In this document: piece after piece, positions 56,021 to 64,000 of the stretch | Position numbering within the stretch: position 1 is the stretch's first letter | Layout of the letters: the number at the start of each line of letters is the position of its first letter | Source of the DNA: Bifidobacterium sp. WK012_4_13 | Lineage (GTDB): Bacteria > Actinomycetota > Actinomycetes > Actinomycetales > Bifidobacteriaceae | Direction of reading: 5' to 3' | NCBI RefSeq assembly: GCF_041080835.1 | Contig: NZ_CP129683.1 | Location: forward strand, 620,001 to 684,000 | Length of the DNA: 64,000 bases | Notes under the pieces: model-generated | What the model was told of the DNA's origin: nothing | Databases searched by the model: none | What the model saw: the letters and a program-made list of their open reading frames with translations, nothing else | Translations under genes and position numbers: made by a program

Positions 56021-58648
56021 TCACGCTCTCAGCACAGCGCCCAGATCCTTTGCAGAATCGACAATATTCTTGCGTATGCGCTCGCTGTCCTGCGAAGTCA
56101 GGGTCTTCTCTGCAGACCTGAAGGTGACTGAGAAAGCCAGGGACTTCTCGTCATCGCCCACCTGATCGCCCGTGTAGACGTCGAAGAGCTCTATGGATTC
56201 AAGGTCGTCGCCTGCGGACTGTCGTATGCAATTCGTCAGTTGCTCGGCGGTGACGGTCTTCGCAACCGTAAAGGCCAGATCCTGACGGACTGGCGGGAAC
56301 GTCGAAATCGGACGTGCCTGCACCGGCCTGTCATCGACGGCTTTGAGCAGTTCCGTCACGTTCAGCTCAAAGGCGGCCGAATGCTCGGGGAAGTCCAGCG
56401 CCTCGTTGACGTGGGGATGAAGCTCACCGACCATGCCGATGATGGAACCATCTGGCAGAACCACATGCGCGGCACGACCTGGATGCCAGGACGGCTCCAC
56501 GTTCTCGGGCTGCGGCTGCACCAGAGACAGGTGGGCGCCGATGCGGTCCGATATGCGACGGACGATCTCGACTGCATCGGTCCAATCCACCGGACGGTTC
56601 TCTCCCAGCCAGCCGTCATGCTCAGCCTGACCGGTAAGAATGCCAGAGACGTGCAGCGGCTGCTGAGGAAGACCTGCGTCCAGCGCACGCAGATGATCGT
56701 CATCCGGCCTGACTCCCCCAGGCAATGCTGGGATTGCGGGAGCCTTCGGATCCCAAAGGAATACCGAGCCAAGCTCATATACACCCACATTGTGCAATCC
56801 ACGGCGTATGTTGCGTTGGGCGGTCAAAGCGAGGGTCATGAGCAATTCACGGCGAAGATATGGTCTGTCACCTGCCAAGGGATTCTGAATCTCAACGCTT
56901 ACCGGTTCGATCTGATCGGGATCGACGCAGAACGCCTTGAAGTCCTCATCGCCCACGAACGGGTAGCTCAGCGTCTCGACGAGACCGTACTCAGCCAGGG
57001 TGTCTGCAATCCAGCGTCGTCGCAGCTGCTGCGAAGTCAGACCGCTCCTGCCAAGCACAGGTGCGGAAGGGACCTTGACGGGAATCTGGTCATATCCGAC
57101 GAGTCGGGCGATCTCCTCGACCAGGTCGCACGCCTCGGTCAGGTCGGGTCGCCAGGTAGGTGGCGCGACCAGGAATTCCCCATTGCCACCGCCACCGAGA
57201 CGGCAGCCGATGTCCTGAAGAATCGATGAAATCCTGTTCAGGTCTATGCTGAGGCCGGAAAGCCGGGCGACCTCCCTGGCCTTGAAGTGAATCGGCTTGG
57301 GAGCCTTGGCATTGTTCACATCGGTGACGCTTGAAGAGGATTCTCCCTGCCCATAGTGAACGAGCATGTCCACGGCGAGCTGTGCCGCAGCGGGCTGAAG
57401 CATCGTGTCGACTCCGCGCTCGAAGCGTCGTGACGCCTCTGAAGGCAGCTTGTGCCGGCGCGCCGAACGAGCGACGGTGATCGGATCGAAGTGTGCTGAT
57501 TCGATCAGGATGTTCTTGGTTTCCTCGGTGACTTCGCCATATTGGCCACCCATGACCCCTGCAAGTCCGAGAACGCGTGAAGCCCTGTTTCCATCAGGCG
57601 AATCGGTTATCAGCAGATCCTCCGAATTCAGCTTGCGTTCCTTGCCGTCAAGCGTCACCAGGGTTTCGCCTTCGGCGGCCCTGCGGACCACTATTGGCAT
57701 GGAAATCTTGTCAAGGTCGTATGCGTGAAGAGGCTGACCAAGATCCATCATCACATAGTTGGTCACGTCGACGGGCAACGACAGGCTTCTCATTCCTGCA
57801 CGTACAAGACGTCGGCGGATTTCATGGGGCGTATGCGACTGAGATGCATCGTATCCATGGATGGTTCTGGCGTAATAGCGATCGCAGCCGACCACATCAT
57901 GTATGGGATTGTCATCGTCGATTTCGACGGAAACCTCCGGATGGCCTTCCTGAGCATCCTCGGACATGGTCCTGGGCTGCTTGGGCAGCTCCCTGTTCAA
58001 TGCGAGCACAGGATCGGTGAACTCGGCACCGGTGGAGTTATGGTACTCACGCGAGACTCCACGGTAAGAGAATGCATATCCACGGTCCGGAGTGATGTTG
58101 ATCTCCAGGATCGGATTGTCGAGATGAAGCAGATGCATGACGTCATCGCCAGGCTTCAACGCGTCATACTGCTCCTTGCTGAAACCGTATTCGCGGAGCA
58201 GCAGAATGCCGTTGTGCTCCTCACTCAGGCCCAATTCACGTTCGGACGCGCACATGCCGTCAGACACATGGCCATAGGTCTTGCGTGGCTCGATCTTGAA
58301 GTCTCCCGGAAGCACCGCACCGGGAAGTGTGACGACGACCTTCTCGCCTGCCGCCATGTTCGGCGCTCCGCAGACGATGCCACGTGGCTGAGGATTGCCG
58401 TCATCGTCCCTGTCGTTGTATTCGTCACCGACATCGACCTTGCACCAGTTGATGGTCTTGCCATTCTTCTGCTCCTCCGGCTCGGCGGAGACCACATATC
58501 CGACGACGATCGGTCCGAGGATCGTGGAGCGATGGATCATCTCCTCCTCGAGCCCGACACGAACGAGATCCTTGGCAAGCTGTTCATATGTAAGATCGGC
58601 AGGAAGCTTCACATGCTCCGTGAGCCAATCAATGTCAACCATTGGCAT
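56021..58648 (-). CDS. pheT: Phenylalanine-tRNA ligase beta subunit
   Basis: PheT (875 aa). N-terminal EMAP/OB-like tRNA-binding domain (GYVVSAEPEEQ ... IVCGAPNMAAGEKVVV), B3/B4 editing domain, B5 domain and a C-terminal FDX anticodon-binding domain (FPPVRQDLAFTV ... TLTSQDSERIRK). Forms an alpha2-beta2 enzyme with PheS, which ends 6 bp upstream. Somewhat long owing to an acidic insert in the editing part. Confidence 0.96.
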   Translation of the reverse strand: MPMVDIDWLTEHVKLPADLTYEQLAKDLVRVGLEEEMIHRSTILGPIVVGYVVSAEPEEQKNGKTINWCKVDVGDEYNDRDDDGNPQPRGIVCGAPNMAAGEKVVVTLPGAVLPGDFKIEPRKTYGHVSDGMCASERELGLSEEHNGILLLREYGFSKEQYDALKPGDDVMHLLHLDNPILEINITPDRGYAFSYRGVSREYHNSTGAEFTDPVLALNRELPKQPRTMSEDAQEGHPEVSVEIDDDNPIHDVVGCDRYYARTIHGYDASQSHTPHEIRRRLVRAGMRSLSLPVDVTNYVMMDLGQPLHAYDLDKISMPIVVRRAAEGETLVTLDGKERKLNSEDLLITDSPDGNRASRVLGLAGVMGGQYGEVTEETKNILIESAHFDPITVARSARRHKLPSEASRRFERGVDTMLQPAAAQLAVDMLVHYGQGESSSSVTDVNNAKAPKPIHFKAREVARLSGLSIDLNRISSILQDIGCRLGGGGNGEFLVAPPTWRPDLTEACDLVEEIARLVGYDQIPVKVPSAPVLGRSGLTSQQLRRRWIADTLAEYGLVETLSYPFVGDEDFKAFCVDPDQIEPVSVEIQNPLAGDRPYLRRELLMTLALTAQRNIRRGLHNVGVYELGSVFLWDPKAPAIPALPGGVRPDDDHLRALDAGLPQQPLHVSGILTGQAEHDGWLGENRPVDWTDAVEIVRRISDRIGAHLSLVQPQPENVEPSWHPGRAAHVVLPDGSIIGMVGELHPHVNEALDFPEHSAAFELNVTELLKAVDDRPVQARPISTFPPVRQDLAFTVAKTVTAEQLTNCIRQSAGDDLESIELFDVYTGDQVGDDEKSLAFSVTFRSAEKTLTSQDSERIRKNIVDSAKDLGAVLRA

Positions 58649-58654
58649 GACTGA

Positions 58655-59722
58655 TCACTCTCCCATAACGAATTGACGGCTGAAACGCACATCGCCCTCG
58701 ACGAGGTCGTGCATGTCATTGATGTCATGACGCAGCAGCAGCGTGCGTTCCATGCCAATGCCGAAGGCGAAGCCCGCATAGACATCAGGGTCGATGCCGG
58801 CCGATTTCAACACATTGGGGTTGACCATGCCACATCCGCCCCATTCAATCCAGCCTGGGCCACCTTTCTTGTCGGGGAACCACAGATCCATTTCGGCACT
58901 CGGCTCAGTGAATGGGAAGTATGACGGACGCAGACGCGTGCGCGCGTCCTTGCCGAACATCGCGATGGCAAGCTTATCGAGAACGCCCTTCAGGTCTGCC
59001 ATCGTGAGATCCTTGTCGACTGCGATGGCCTCGCACTGATGGAACACTGGCGTGTGCGTGGCGTCAAGCTCGTCGGTCCTGAATACGCGGCCGGGGCATG
59101 CCACATACAGCGGAACTCCCCTGCTGAGCAGCGAACGAGCCTGCACGGGCGAGGTATGGGTGCGCATGACCATGTTCGAACCGACGAAGCCGGCGGCATC
59201 CTTGGCCTGATTCCCCTTGACATAGAAGGTATCCTGCATCTGCCGCGCAGGGTGGTCCGGCCCGAAGTTCAGAGCATCGAAGTCATACCACTCAGCCTCA
59301 ACCTCGGGCCCCTGGGCTATCTGCCAGCCCATGGAGACGAAGAAGTCCTCAACGTCTTCGAGCAGCTTCGCCAATGGATGCCGCGCACCGATGGGATTGC
59401 GGCGAACCGGCAGCGTCATGTCGACGGCCTCGCGGGCCAGCTCATCGCTCTCCTCCTTCGCCGCAACCGACTCCATACGACTGGAAAAGGCTCGGCCGAA
59501 GTCTGCCCTCAGCTTCCCCATCAGCTTTCCGGCATCCTTGCGTTCCTCTGCCGGAAGGGACTTTATCGACCTGCTCCCCAACGTCATCGCAGAATCCGCG
59601 CCGGCGTATTGCGTTCTGAGCCCATTGAGCTCTTTCGTACTTGAGGCTTCCTGAATTTTGCTGATTCCCTCGGCAACCTGTGCCTTGATCGCGTCAGCGT
59701 CGAACGTTGCAACGTCTGCCAA
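58655..59722 (-). CDS. pheS: Phenylalanine-tRNA ligase alpha subunit
   Basis: PheS (355 aa). Class II motifs: HPLAKLLEDVEDFFVSMGW, FWQ-type motif 2 region with HTSPVQARSLLSRGVP, and GFAFGIGMERTLLLRHDIND. No ATG lies near the family start; a TTG at 59722 has AGGAAAGG about 7 nt upstream, and another TTG at 59740 is possible. Pairs with pheT 6 bp downstream. Confidence 0.94.
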   Translation of the reverse strand: MADVATFDADAIKAQVAEGISKIQEASSTKELNGLRTQYAGADSAMTLGSRSIKSLPAEERKDAGKLMGKLRADFGRAFSSRMESVAAKEESDELAREAVDMTLPVRRNPIGARHPLAKLLEDVEDFFVSMGWQIAQGPEVEAEWYDFDALNFGPDHPARQMQDTFYVKGNQAKDAAGFVGSNMVMRTHTSPVQARSLLSRGVPLYVACPGRVFRTDELDATHTPVFHQCEAIAVDKDLTMADLKGVLDKLAIAMFGKDARTRLRPSYFPFTEPSAEMDLWFPDKKGGPGWIEWGGCGMVNPNVLKSAGIDPDVYAGFAFGIGMERTLLLRHDINDMHDLVEGDVRFSRQFVMGE

Positions 59723-59829
59723 CTTCGGACCTTTCCTCAATTTACGGTTCTCGCGTCCGCAGCGTCTTCCTAGGCGCGCGAACAGATGGTCTCAGCAATC
59801 CCGATGGATTCCAGCGACCCTGACAGAAT

Positions 59830-60714
59830 TCATATTCTTTCAACATGACTCGACATAGCAAGGGTGTGCAGCATGATTGCGGCGCTCGTTGCAAGATTCA
59901 ATGATTCCGCCTTGCCATACATGGGAATGAAGACGATCCTTTGACTCTGAAGCAGCATCGATTCTGGCAGACCGCGGGCTTCGTTGCCAAAGAGAATCAC
60001 CCTGGATTCCTTCTTATCTGTTGAGCCTGCAATGAGCGTGGGCAACGACTCGGACTCCCTGCCTTCCACTCCATGCACATCCGCAGCCACCACAGCGATG
60101 TCCGCATCATGCATAGACTGCAGGAAGCCCTCGGCGCTCATGGCGATGATGGGAATATGGAATATCGATCCGGCGGTCGAACGTATCACTTTCGGATTCA
60201 ACGCATCCACACAGTCATCGACGAAGATGACGGCAGCGCATCCTGCTGCATCCGCAGCGCGAATGACGGTTCCAGCGTTCCCAGGATCGCGGATCTGCCA
60301 GAACGCCGCGAGCGTCAGCGGTGCATCACGATGATCGGACTCCAACACGTCATGGAGCTGCGATTGCATCGTCTCGCCTTCGGCGACTGCGACGATTCCC
60401 TGGGAATCGTCGCTTATCTGGCTCATCACTGCGTCGCTTACATAGTGAACATATATCTGCGGGATGTTCGGATGCCGAAGAATGCGTGCAATGACCTCCG
60501 TCACAGCTCGCCTATGGTCTGTATCGCCCTGTTGCGACTGAACATAGAGATCCTTGACGATCTTCGGTCGGCATGCCACAAGCTCTCTCACTGACTGGGG
60601 ACCTTCCACAAGAAACAGCCCGGAACGCTGTCTCGCCCTGGATTGCGAAAGCCGTGCGATCCGTCTGACGCGATCGGCATGCGGATTATCCATGTATTCA
60701 GTCGAGAAAGGCAT
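59830..60714 (-). CDS. TrmH/SpoU-family RNA 2'-O-ribose methyltransferase
   Basis: A 294-aa SPOUT methyltransferase. N-terminal substrate-binding region (RSGLFLVEGPQSVRELV), then the knot-containing catalytic domain with FWQIRDPGNAGTVIRAADAA, KVIRSTAGSIFHIPI and VILFGNEARGLPESML. Target may be a rRNA or tRNA ribose; not decidable here. The start could also be ATG 60693. Located just upstream of pheS, as in many Actinobacteria. Confidence 0.9.
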   Translation of the reverse strand: MPFSTEYMDNPHADRVRRIARLSQSRARQRSGLFLVEGPQSVRELVACRPKIVKDLYVQSQQGDTDHRRAVTEVIARILRHPNIPQIYVHYVSDAVMSQISDDSQGIVAVAEGETMQSQLHDVLESDHRDAPLTLAAFWQIRDPGNAGTVIRAADAAGCAAVIFVDDCVDALNPKVIRSTAGSIFHIPIIAMSAEGFLQSMHDADIAVVAADVHGVEGRESESLPTLIAGSTDKKESRVILFGNEARGLPESMLLQSQRIVFIPMYGKAESLNLATSAAIMLHTLAMSSHVERI

Positions 60715-61037
60715 GGCTCTCAGTCTAAGCTCCCCCAACAACACAATGATCTACACTGCGGAACGACCTCATGATTTTGCATGCCTTCCGAGGCCGAGTG
60801 GCAGGAATACGGTACGGTTCGGCAATCTTAGGGGAAATTTCCGATGATCCCTTCACCGCAGCAGAGACAGATGCATTCCCTGGAAATTATCGAACTCAGG
60901 AAACCTTAAGAATTCTTTGGGATTCATTTAAGCAACGCCACAGAACTCATACAACATGGCCGTGTTGTATGAGAATCACGGGACGAATCGGTACTCGTGA
61001 TATCGGCCCAACCACTTCATTAACGGTAAGGAATCCA
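60715..61037. other. Intergenic interval before the ABC exporter
   Basis: The 323-bp gap between the divergent TrmH-family gene and the ABC permease. It contains no supported gene, but does hold a strong 28-bp dyad (60946-60973) and an AAGGA ribosome site for the permease. Confidence 0.5.
60946..60973. promoter_or_regulatory. Perfect 11-bp dyad upstream of the ABC permease
   Basis: CTCATACAACA and TGTTGTATGAG flank a 6-nt spacer, 65 bp before the permease ATG. Size and symmetry fit a TetR/MarR-type operator or a 5' leader hairpin. No regulator gene is next to it. Confidence 0.55.
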
Positions 61038-62690
61038 ATGTTCGTGTTCAAAAACGCATGGAAAAGCGTTGTGCGGAACAAAGGCCGCAACATTCTCATA
61101 GCGATCATCGTCGCGATCATCGCGGCAGCCGCGACAATAGGACTGTCCATTCGTCAGGCTGCCGACTCCGCAAGGGCGACCGGCTTGGAAGACACCTCCG
61201 TCACCGCTCAGATCAGCGTCAACCGGGAAAAACTGATATCCAGCGCCCAGTCAAGCAGCTCAAGCAGTTCAAGCAGCAGCAAGCCCGATTTCTCTGCAGC
61301 ACGCAGCGCGCTGGCTAGCAAGACGCTGTCTCTGGCCTCCTACGAGAAATATGCCAAGGCGTCGACGGTAAAGACCGGAACCTATTACACCGAGACCTCC
61401 TCAGTGTCCAAGACCGATTCCTTCCAACCCGTCTCGACGACAAGCACCAGCAGCTCCAGCAGCTCCTCGTCGTCAGGTCAAGCTGCCGGCCAGGGCGCCG
61501 GTGGCGGCATGGGTGGCGGCATGGGCGCCGAAGAGACCCAAAGCGGCGATTTCAGCCTCGTCGGATTCTCCTCTGACACGGCGGTAAAGAACGCCACCAA
61601 TGGAACCTTCACCATGACGTCAGGCAAGGTCTTCGGCTACACAAGCTCGTCGAACAGCGATGTCATCATCAGCAAGTCCTTGGCAGACTTCAACAAGGTC
61701 TCGGTGGGCGACACCATATCCGTCACCAACCCATATGACACCAGCAAGACGATCAAGCTCAAGGTCGTCGGCATCTATAAGAACACGACCGACACGAGCT
61801 CCTCGAACAATGGCCCCTCGCAGTCCACCTCATCGGATCCCTCGAACGCCATCTACACTTCCATCTCCACGCTGAAGGCTCTCGGATTGGATGCTTCAAG
61901 CACGGTGACCACGACCGATTCGTCGGGAACCTCGACGAAGACGGCAGCGGCACAGCTGAGCTATACATACGTGCTTGGCAGCAAGAGCGCATACACCACA
62001 TTCACCAAGGATGTGAAGAAGGCCGGGCTTTCCTCCGACTACACGGTGTCATCCGCAGACGTCGAGGAATATGAATCGAGTCTGCTGCCCTTGAACAATC
62101 TCGCCAAGTTCGCGCTCACCCTGCTTCTTGTCGTCCTGGCCGTCGGAGGCGTCGTGCTGATAGTGCTGAGCCTGTTCAATGTCCGCGAGCGCAAATACGA
62201 GGTTGGCGTACTGACCGCAATGGGCGTGAAGAAGGCGAAGGTCGCGACTCAATTCGCCATCGAGCTTCTCATCGTCACCATGATCGGACTCGGCGTCGGA
62301 GCCGTCGCAGGAGCTGCGACATCGGTGCCCGTCTCCAATCAGCTGCTTGCAAGCCAGGTTTCGCAGCAGGAATCGCAGGCATCGACCCAGGAGGCGCAGT
62401 TCGGTCGCGGAGCCAACGTCGGCGGTTCAGGCACCTCGACGAGTGGAACGTCCGGTTCATCCTCTGGCACGACCACAGGCAAGACGGCCGCCGCGCCGAC
62501 GCAGGGAACGGGCAATCCGTTCAGCACCAAGGCAGTGAGCTACGTGTCATCCATCAACACATCGGTCAGCCTGTCGATGGTCGGGCAGCTTCTGCTGATC
62601 GGATTGGGTCTGACACTCATATCCGCCTTGGTCGGGGTCATATTCGTCATGAGATATGAACCTCTCCAGATTCTTGCAGACCGATCGTGA
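61038..62690 (+). CDS. ABC transporter permease (MacB/FtsX-type) with Ser-rich extracytoplasmic region
   Basis: A 550-aa permease: one N-terminal helix (NILIAIIVAIIAAAATIGL), a 340-residue extracytoplasmic domain, then three C-terminal helices in the FtsX pattern (LTLLLVVLAVGGVVLIVLSL). The domain holds two Ser-runs and a GGGMGGGMG patch near residues 65-165, and a second Gly/Ser/Thr insert between the last helices. MacB-like systems export peptides, antibiotics or lipoproteins. ATG 61038 has AAGGA 6 nt upstream; the frame from 60771 is discounted. The ATPase gene follows. Confidence 0.88.
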   Translation: MFVFKNAWKSVVRNKGRNILIAIIVAIIAAAATIGLSIRQAADSARATGLEDTSVTAQISVNREKLISSAQSSSSSSSSSSKPDFSAARSALASKTLSLASYEKYAKASTVKTGTYYTETSSVSKTDSFQPVSTTSTSSSSSSSSSGQAAGQGAGGGMGGGMGAEETQSGDFSLVGFSSDTAVKNATNGTFTMTSGKVFGYTSSSNSDVIISKSLADFNKVSVGDTISVTNPYDTSKTIKLKVVGIYKNTTDTSSSNNGPSQSTSSDPSNAIYTSISTLKALGLDASSTVTTTDSSGTSTKTAAAQLSYTYVLGSKSAYTTFTKDVKKAGLSSDYTVSSADVEEYESSLLPLNNLAKFALTLLLVVLAVGGVVLIVLSLFNVRERKYEVGVLTAMGVKKAKVATQFAIELLIVTMIGLGVGAVAGAATSVPVSNQLLASQVSQQESQASTQEAQFGRGANVGGSGTSTSGTSGSSSGTTTGKTAAAPTQGTGNPFSTKAVSYVSSINTSVSLSMVGQLLLIGLGLTLISALVGVIFVMRYEPLQILADRS

Positions 62691-62696
62691 CACTTC

Positions 62697-62712
62697 GGGT
62701 GCCTCGGCACCC
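62697..62712. other. Short GC-rich stem after the permease gene
   Basis: GGGTGCC/GGCACCC with a 2-nt loop, 7 bp after the stop. Could weaken transcription into the ATPase gene or be a processing site; no T run. Confidence 0.35.
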
Positions 62713-62824
62713 ACCGGCAACATTCCCAATGAGAAGTGCATCTCACCACAGGGCTGGCAATGCCAGACGGTGCATTTCAATGCGCACATGCAATTCGCGC
62801 ATCTCGATTGTGTAAGGAAATACA

Positions 62825-63667
62825 ATGAACGATACAAAACAGATCGATGGGCAAACCCAATCATCGCCCAGCAATTCCGCCGCTGACGCAAAGGATGCCT
62901 CGCCACAGGACGACATCAACAGCGAGGTCGCCTCAAGAAGCGCCGACGATGGGTCAGCCAAGGTACCGGCGATCCTTGAATTGTCCGATGTCTCATACGC
63001 CTACAAGCGGGGTGGAAAGAAAGTGCTGCACAATCTTTCCCACGCATTCAGGCCCGGCGTGGTGTATGCGATCACCGGACCCTCCGGTGCGGGAAAGACG
63101 ACGCTTCTGTCGCTGATCTCGGGGCTCACCTCCCCTTCGGAGGGAAAGGTCATCTATCAGGGAAAGGACCTCGCCAAGCAGGATCGCTATGACTTCAGAA
63201 GCCACGACATCGGAGTGATCTTCCAGAGCTTCAATCTCCTCCCCGCACTCACGGTCACCGAGAACATAGTGCTCTCGATGGATGCATCGGGCAAGAAGTT
63301 CGATAGGCCAAAGAAGGATATAGCCCTGGAACTGCTGGAGGAGGTGCATCTGCCCGATGAATACGCGAATGAGCGCATCCTCCATCTCTCTGGCGGCGAG
63401 CAGCAGCGAGTCGCAATCGCCCGAGCGCTGAGCTACGATCCGAAGATCATCGTCGCCGACGAACCAACCGGCAATCTGGATCTGGGCACCCAGCGAGACA
63501 TCATGGACATCTTCGCCAAGCTGGCCCACGATCATAGCAAATGTGTGATTATCGTCACGCACAGTCCGGAAGTCGCCCAGGAGTCGGATGAGGTCTTCCA
63601 GCTCGCTCCGCTGCGCCGACGGAGGCCCACGAAGACCGTTCAACCGGTCGCCGCTCGCCGTCGCTGA
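62825..63667 (+). CDS. ABC transporter ATP-binding protein (MacB/LolD-type)
   Basis: A 280-aa ATPase. Walker [18 protein letters not shown] near residue 85, Q-loop [19 protein letters not shown], signature [15 protein letters not shown] and Walker [15 protein letters not shown] 50-residue polar Ser/Asp-rich N-terminus and a basic C-terminal tail ([10 protein letters not shown]) are unusual. Energises the preceding permease. AAGGAAATACA precedes the ATG. Confidence 0.93.
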   Translation: MNDTKQIDGQTQSSPSNSAADAKDASPQDDINSEVASRSADDGSAKVPAILELSDVSYAYKRGGKKVLHNLSHAFRPGVVYAITGPSGAGKTTLLSLISGLTSPSEGKVIYQGKDLAKQDRYDFRSHDIGVIFQSFNLLPALTVTENIVLSMDASGKKFDRPKKDIALELLEEVHLPDEYANERILHLSGGEQQRVAIARALSYDPKIIVADEPTGNLDLGTQRDIMDIFAKLAHDHSKCVIIVTHSPEVAQESDEVFQLAPLRRRRPTKTVQPVAARRR

Positions 63668-63813
63668 ACGGTTTCGGATGCATGCAGGACTGGTGGAATT
63701 ATCACTCAGCGCGAACACCGACAATTGGGAAAGCGCTGATTTTCCACTAGTCTTGGGTGCTAAGACCGGGGCTATGGTCTGGAGCAACACGAAACGAATA
63801 AATCACATCACGT

Positions 63814-63840
63814 GGTTTCTGGGGAAGTGTTCCCGAAACC
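63814..63840 (+). promoter_or_regulatory. Leader hairpin upstream of the superoxide dismutase gene
   Basis: GGTTTCTGGGGA ... TTCCCGAAACC forms a near-perfect stem with a short loop, ending about 10 bp before the GAGGAGG ribosome site. May be a regulatory 5' leader structure; no T run. Confidence 0.45.
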
Positions 63841-63860
63841 CAGTCAAAGAGGAGGGCTTT

Positions 63861-64000
63861 ATGCCAATCTATACTTTGCCGGATTTACCTTACGACTATT
63901 CGGCACTGGAGCCGTACATATCCGGAAAGATCATGGAACTTCATCATGACAAGCATCACAAGGCCTACGTCGACGGCGCCAACACCGCCTTGGAGAAGAT
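63861..64000 (+). CDS. Fe/Mn superoxide dismutase, N-terminal part (cut by window end)
   Basis: The first 46 residues read [20 protein letters not shown] ... [21 protein letters not shown], the classic N-terminal helix of Fe/Mn superoxide dismutase with the first metal-ligand His in ELHHDKHH. It converts superoxide to hydrogen peroxide and oxygen. The metal cannot be decided from this part. GAGGAGG lies 5-10 nt before the ATG. The enzyme is uncommon in bifidobacteria, which are mostly strict anaerobes. Confidence 0.93.
   Translation, partial: MPIYTLPDLPYDYSALEPYISGKIMELHHDKHHKAYVDGANTALEK

Overview
The window looks like the chromosome of a Bifidobacterium or a close relative in the Bifidobacteriaceae. 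Evidence: moderately high G+C, a fused cytidylate kinase-Der GTPase, an actinobacterial phosphatidylinositol mannoside (PIM) cluster joined to thrS, yebC, ruvCAB, apt and purH, actinobacterial families DUF3017, DUF6350 and PAC2, and a compact argCJBDFRGH cluster. The genus is inferred from gene order and protein sequence, not from an rRNA gene. I saw no phage, insertion sequence, transposase or CRISPR array.

Layout. 1-7.4 kb: acetate kinase, a 19-bp terminator stem, a divergent TDT transporter/LysR pair, an IMPase-family phosphatase with aroA, and a 10-segment membrane protein. 7.4-14.7 kb: tRNA-Pro, a YwiC-like protein, an MFS transporter, cmk-der with a pseudouridine synthase, an aquaporin with a long acidic tail, and DUF3017. 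15.2-30.7 kb: one long minus-strand run read thrS, HIT, pgsA, patA, pimA, yebC, ruvC, ruvA, ruvB, yajC, apt, sucC, sucD, DUF6350, purH. 30.9-33.9 kb: a zinc-type dehydrogenase, a TPP riboswitch with a TenA protein, and an M50-like protease. 33.9-35 kb: a repeat-rich non-coding stretch and four tRNAs (Gly, Cys, Val, Val). 35.2-45.4 kb: PAC2 protein, recN, nadK, tlyA, a small protein, a HAD phosphatase, a very large disordered RNA-binding-like TPR protein, and tyrS. 45.6-55 kb: arginine biosynthesis with its repressor gene and a two-box ArgR operator. 55-60.7 kb: DUF4190 protein, pheT, pheS, TrmH-family methyltransferase. 61-64 kb: an ABC exporter pair and the start of an Fe/Mn superoxide dismutase.

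How they fit. The PIM genes supply envelope glycolipids: pgsA makes the phosphoinositol lipid, pimA adds mannose, patA acylates. Arginine genes run as a nearly contiguous unit controlled from the operator before argC. tenA under a TPP riboswitch points to thiamin salvage.

The least explained structure is a family of four long inverted repeats (near 10150, 14918, 32927 and 34244). Each is 100-126 bp, lies between genes and has 23-35 bp arms; the arm sequences differ between copies, but in three of the four both arms have changed together so pairing is kept. A second theme is short tandem arrays, often with a 15-bp period, both between genes and inside recN and the DUF4190 gene.
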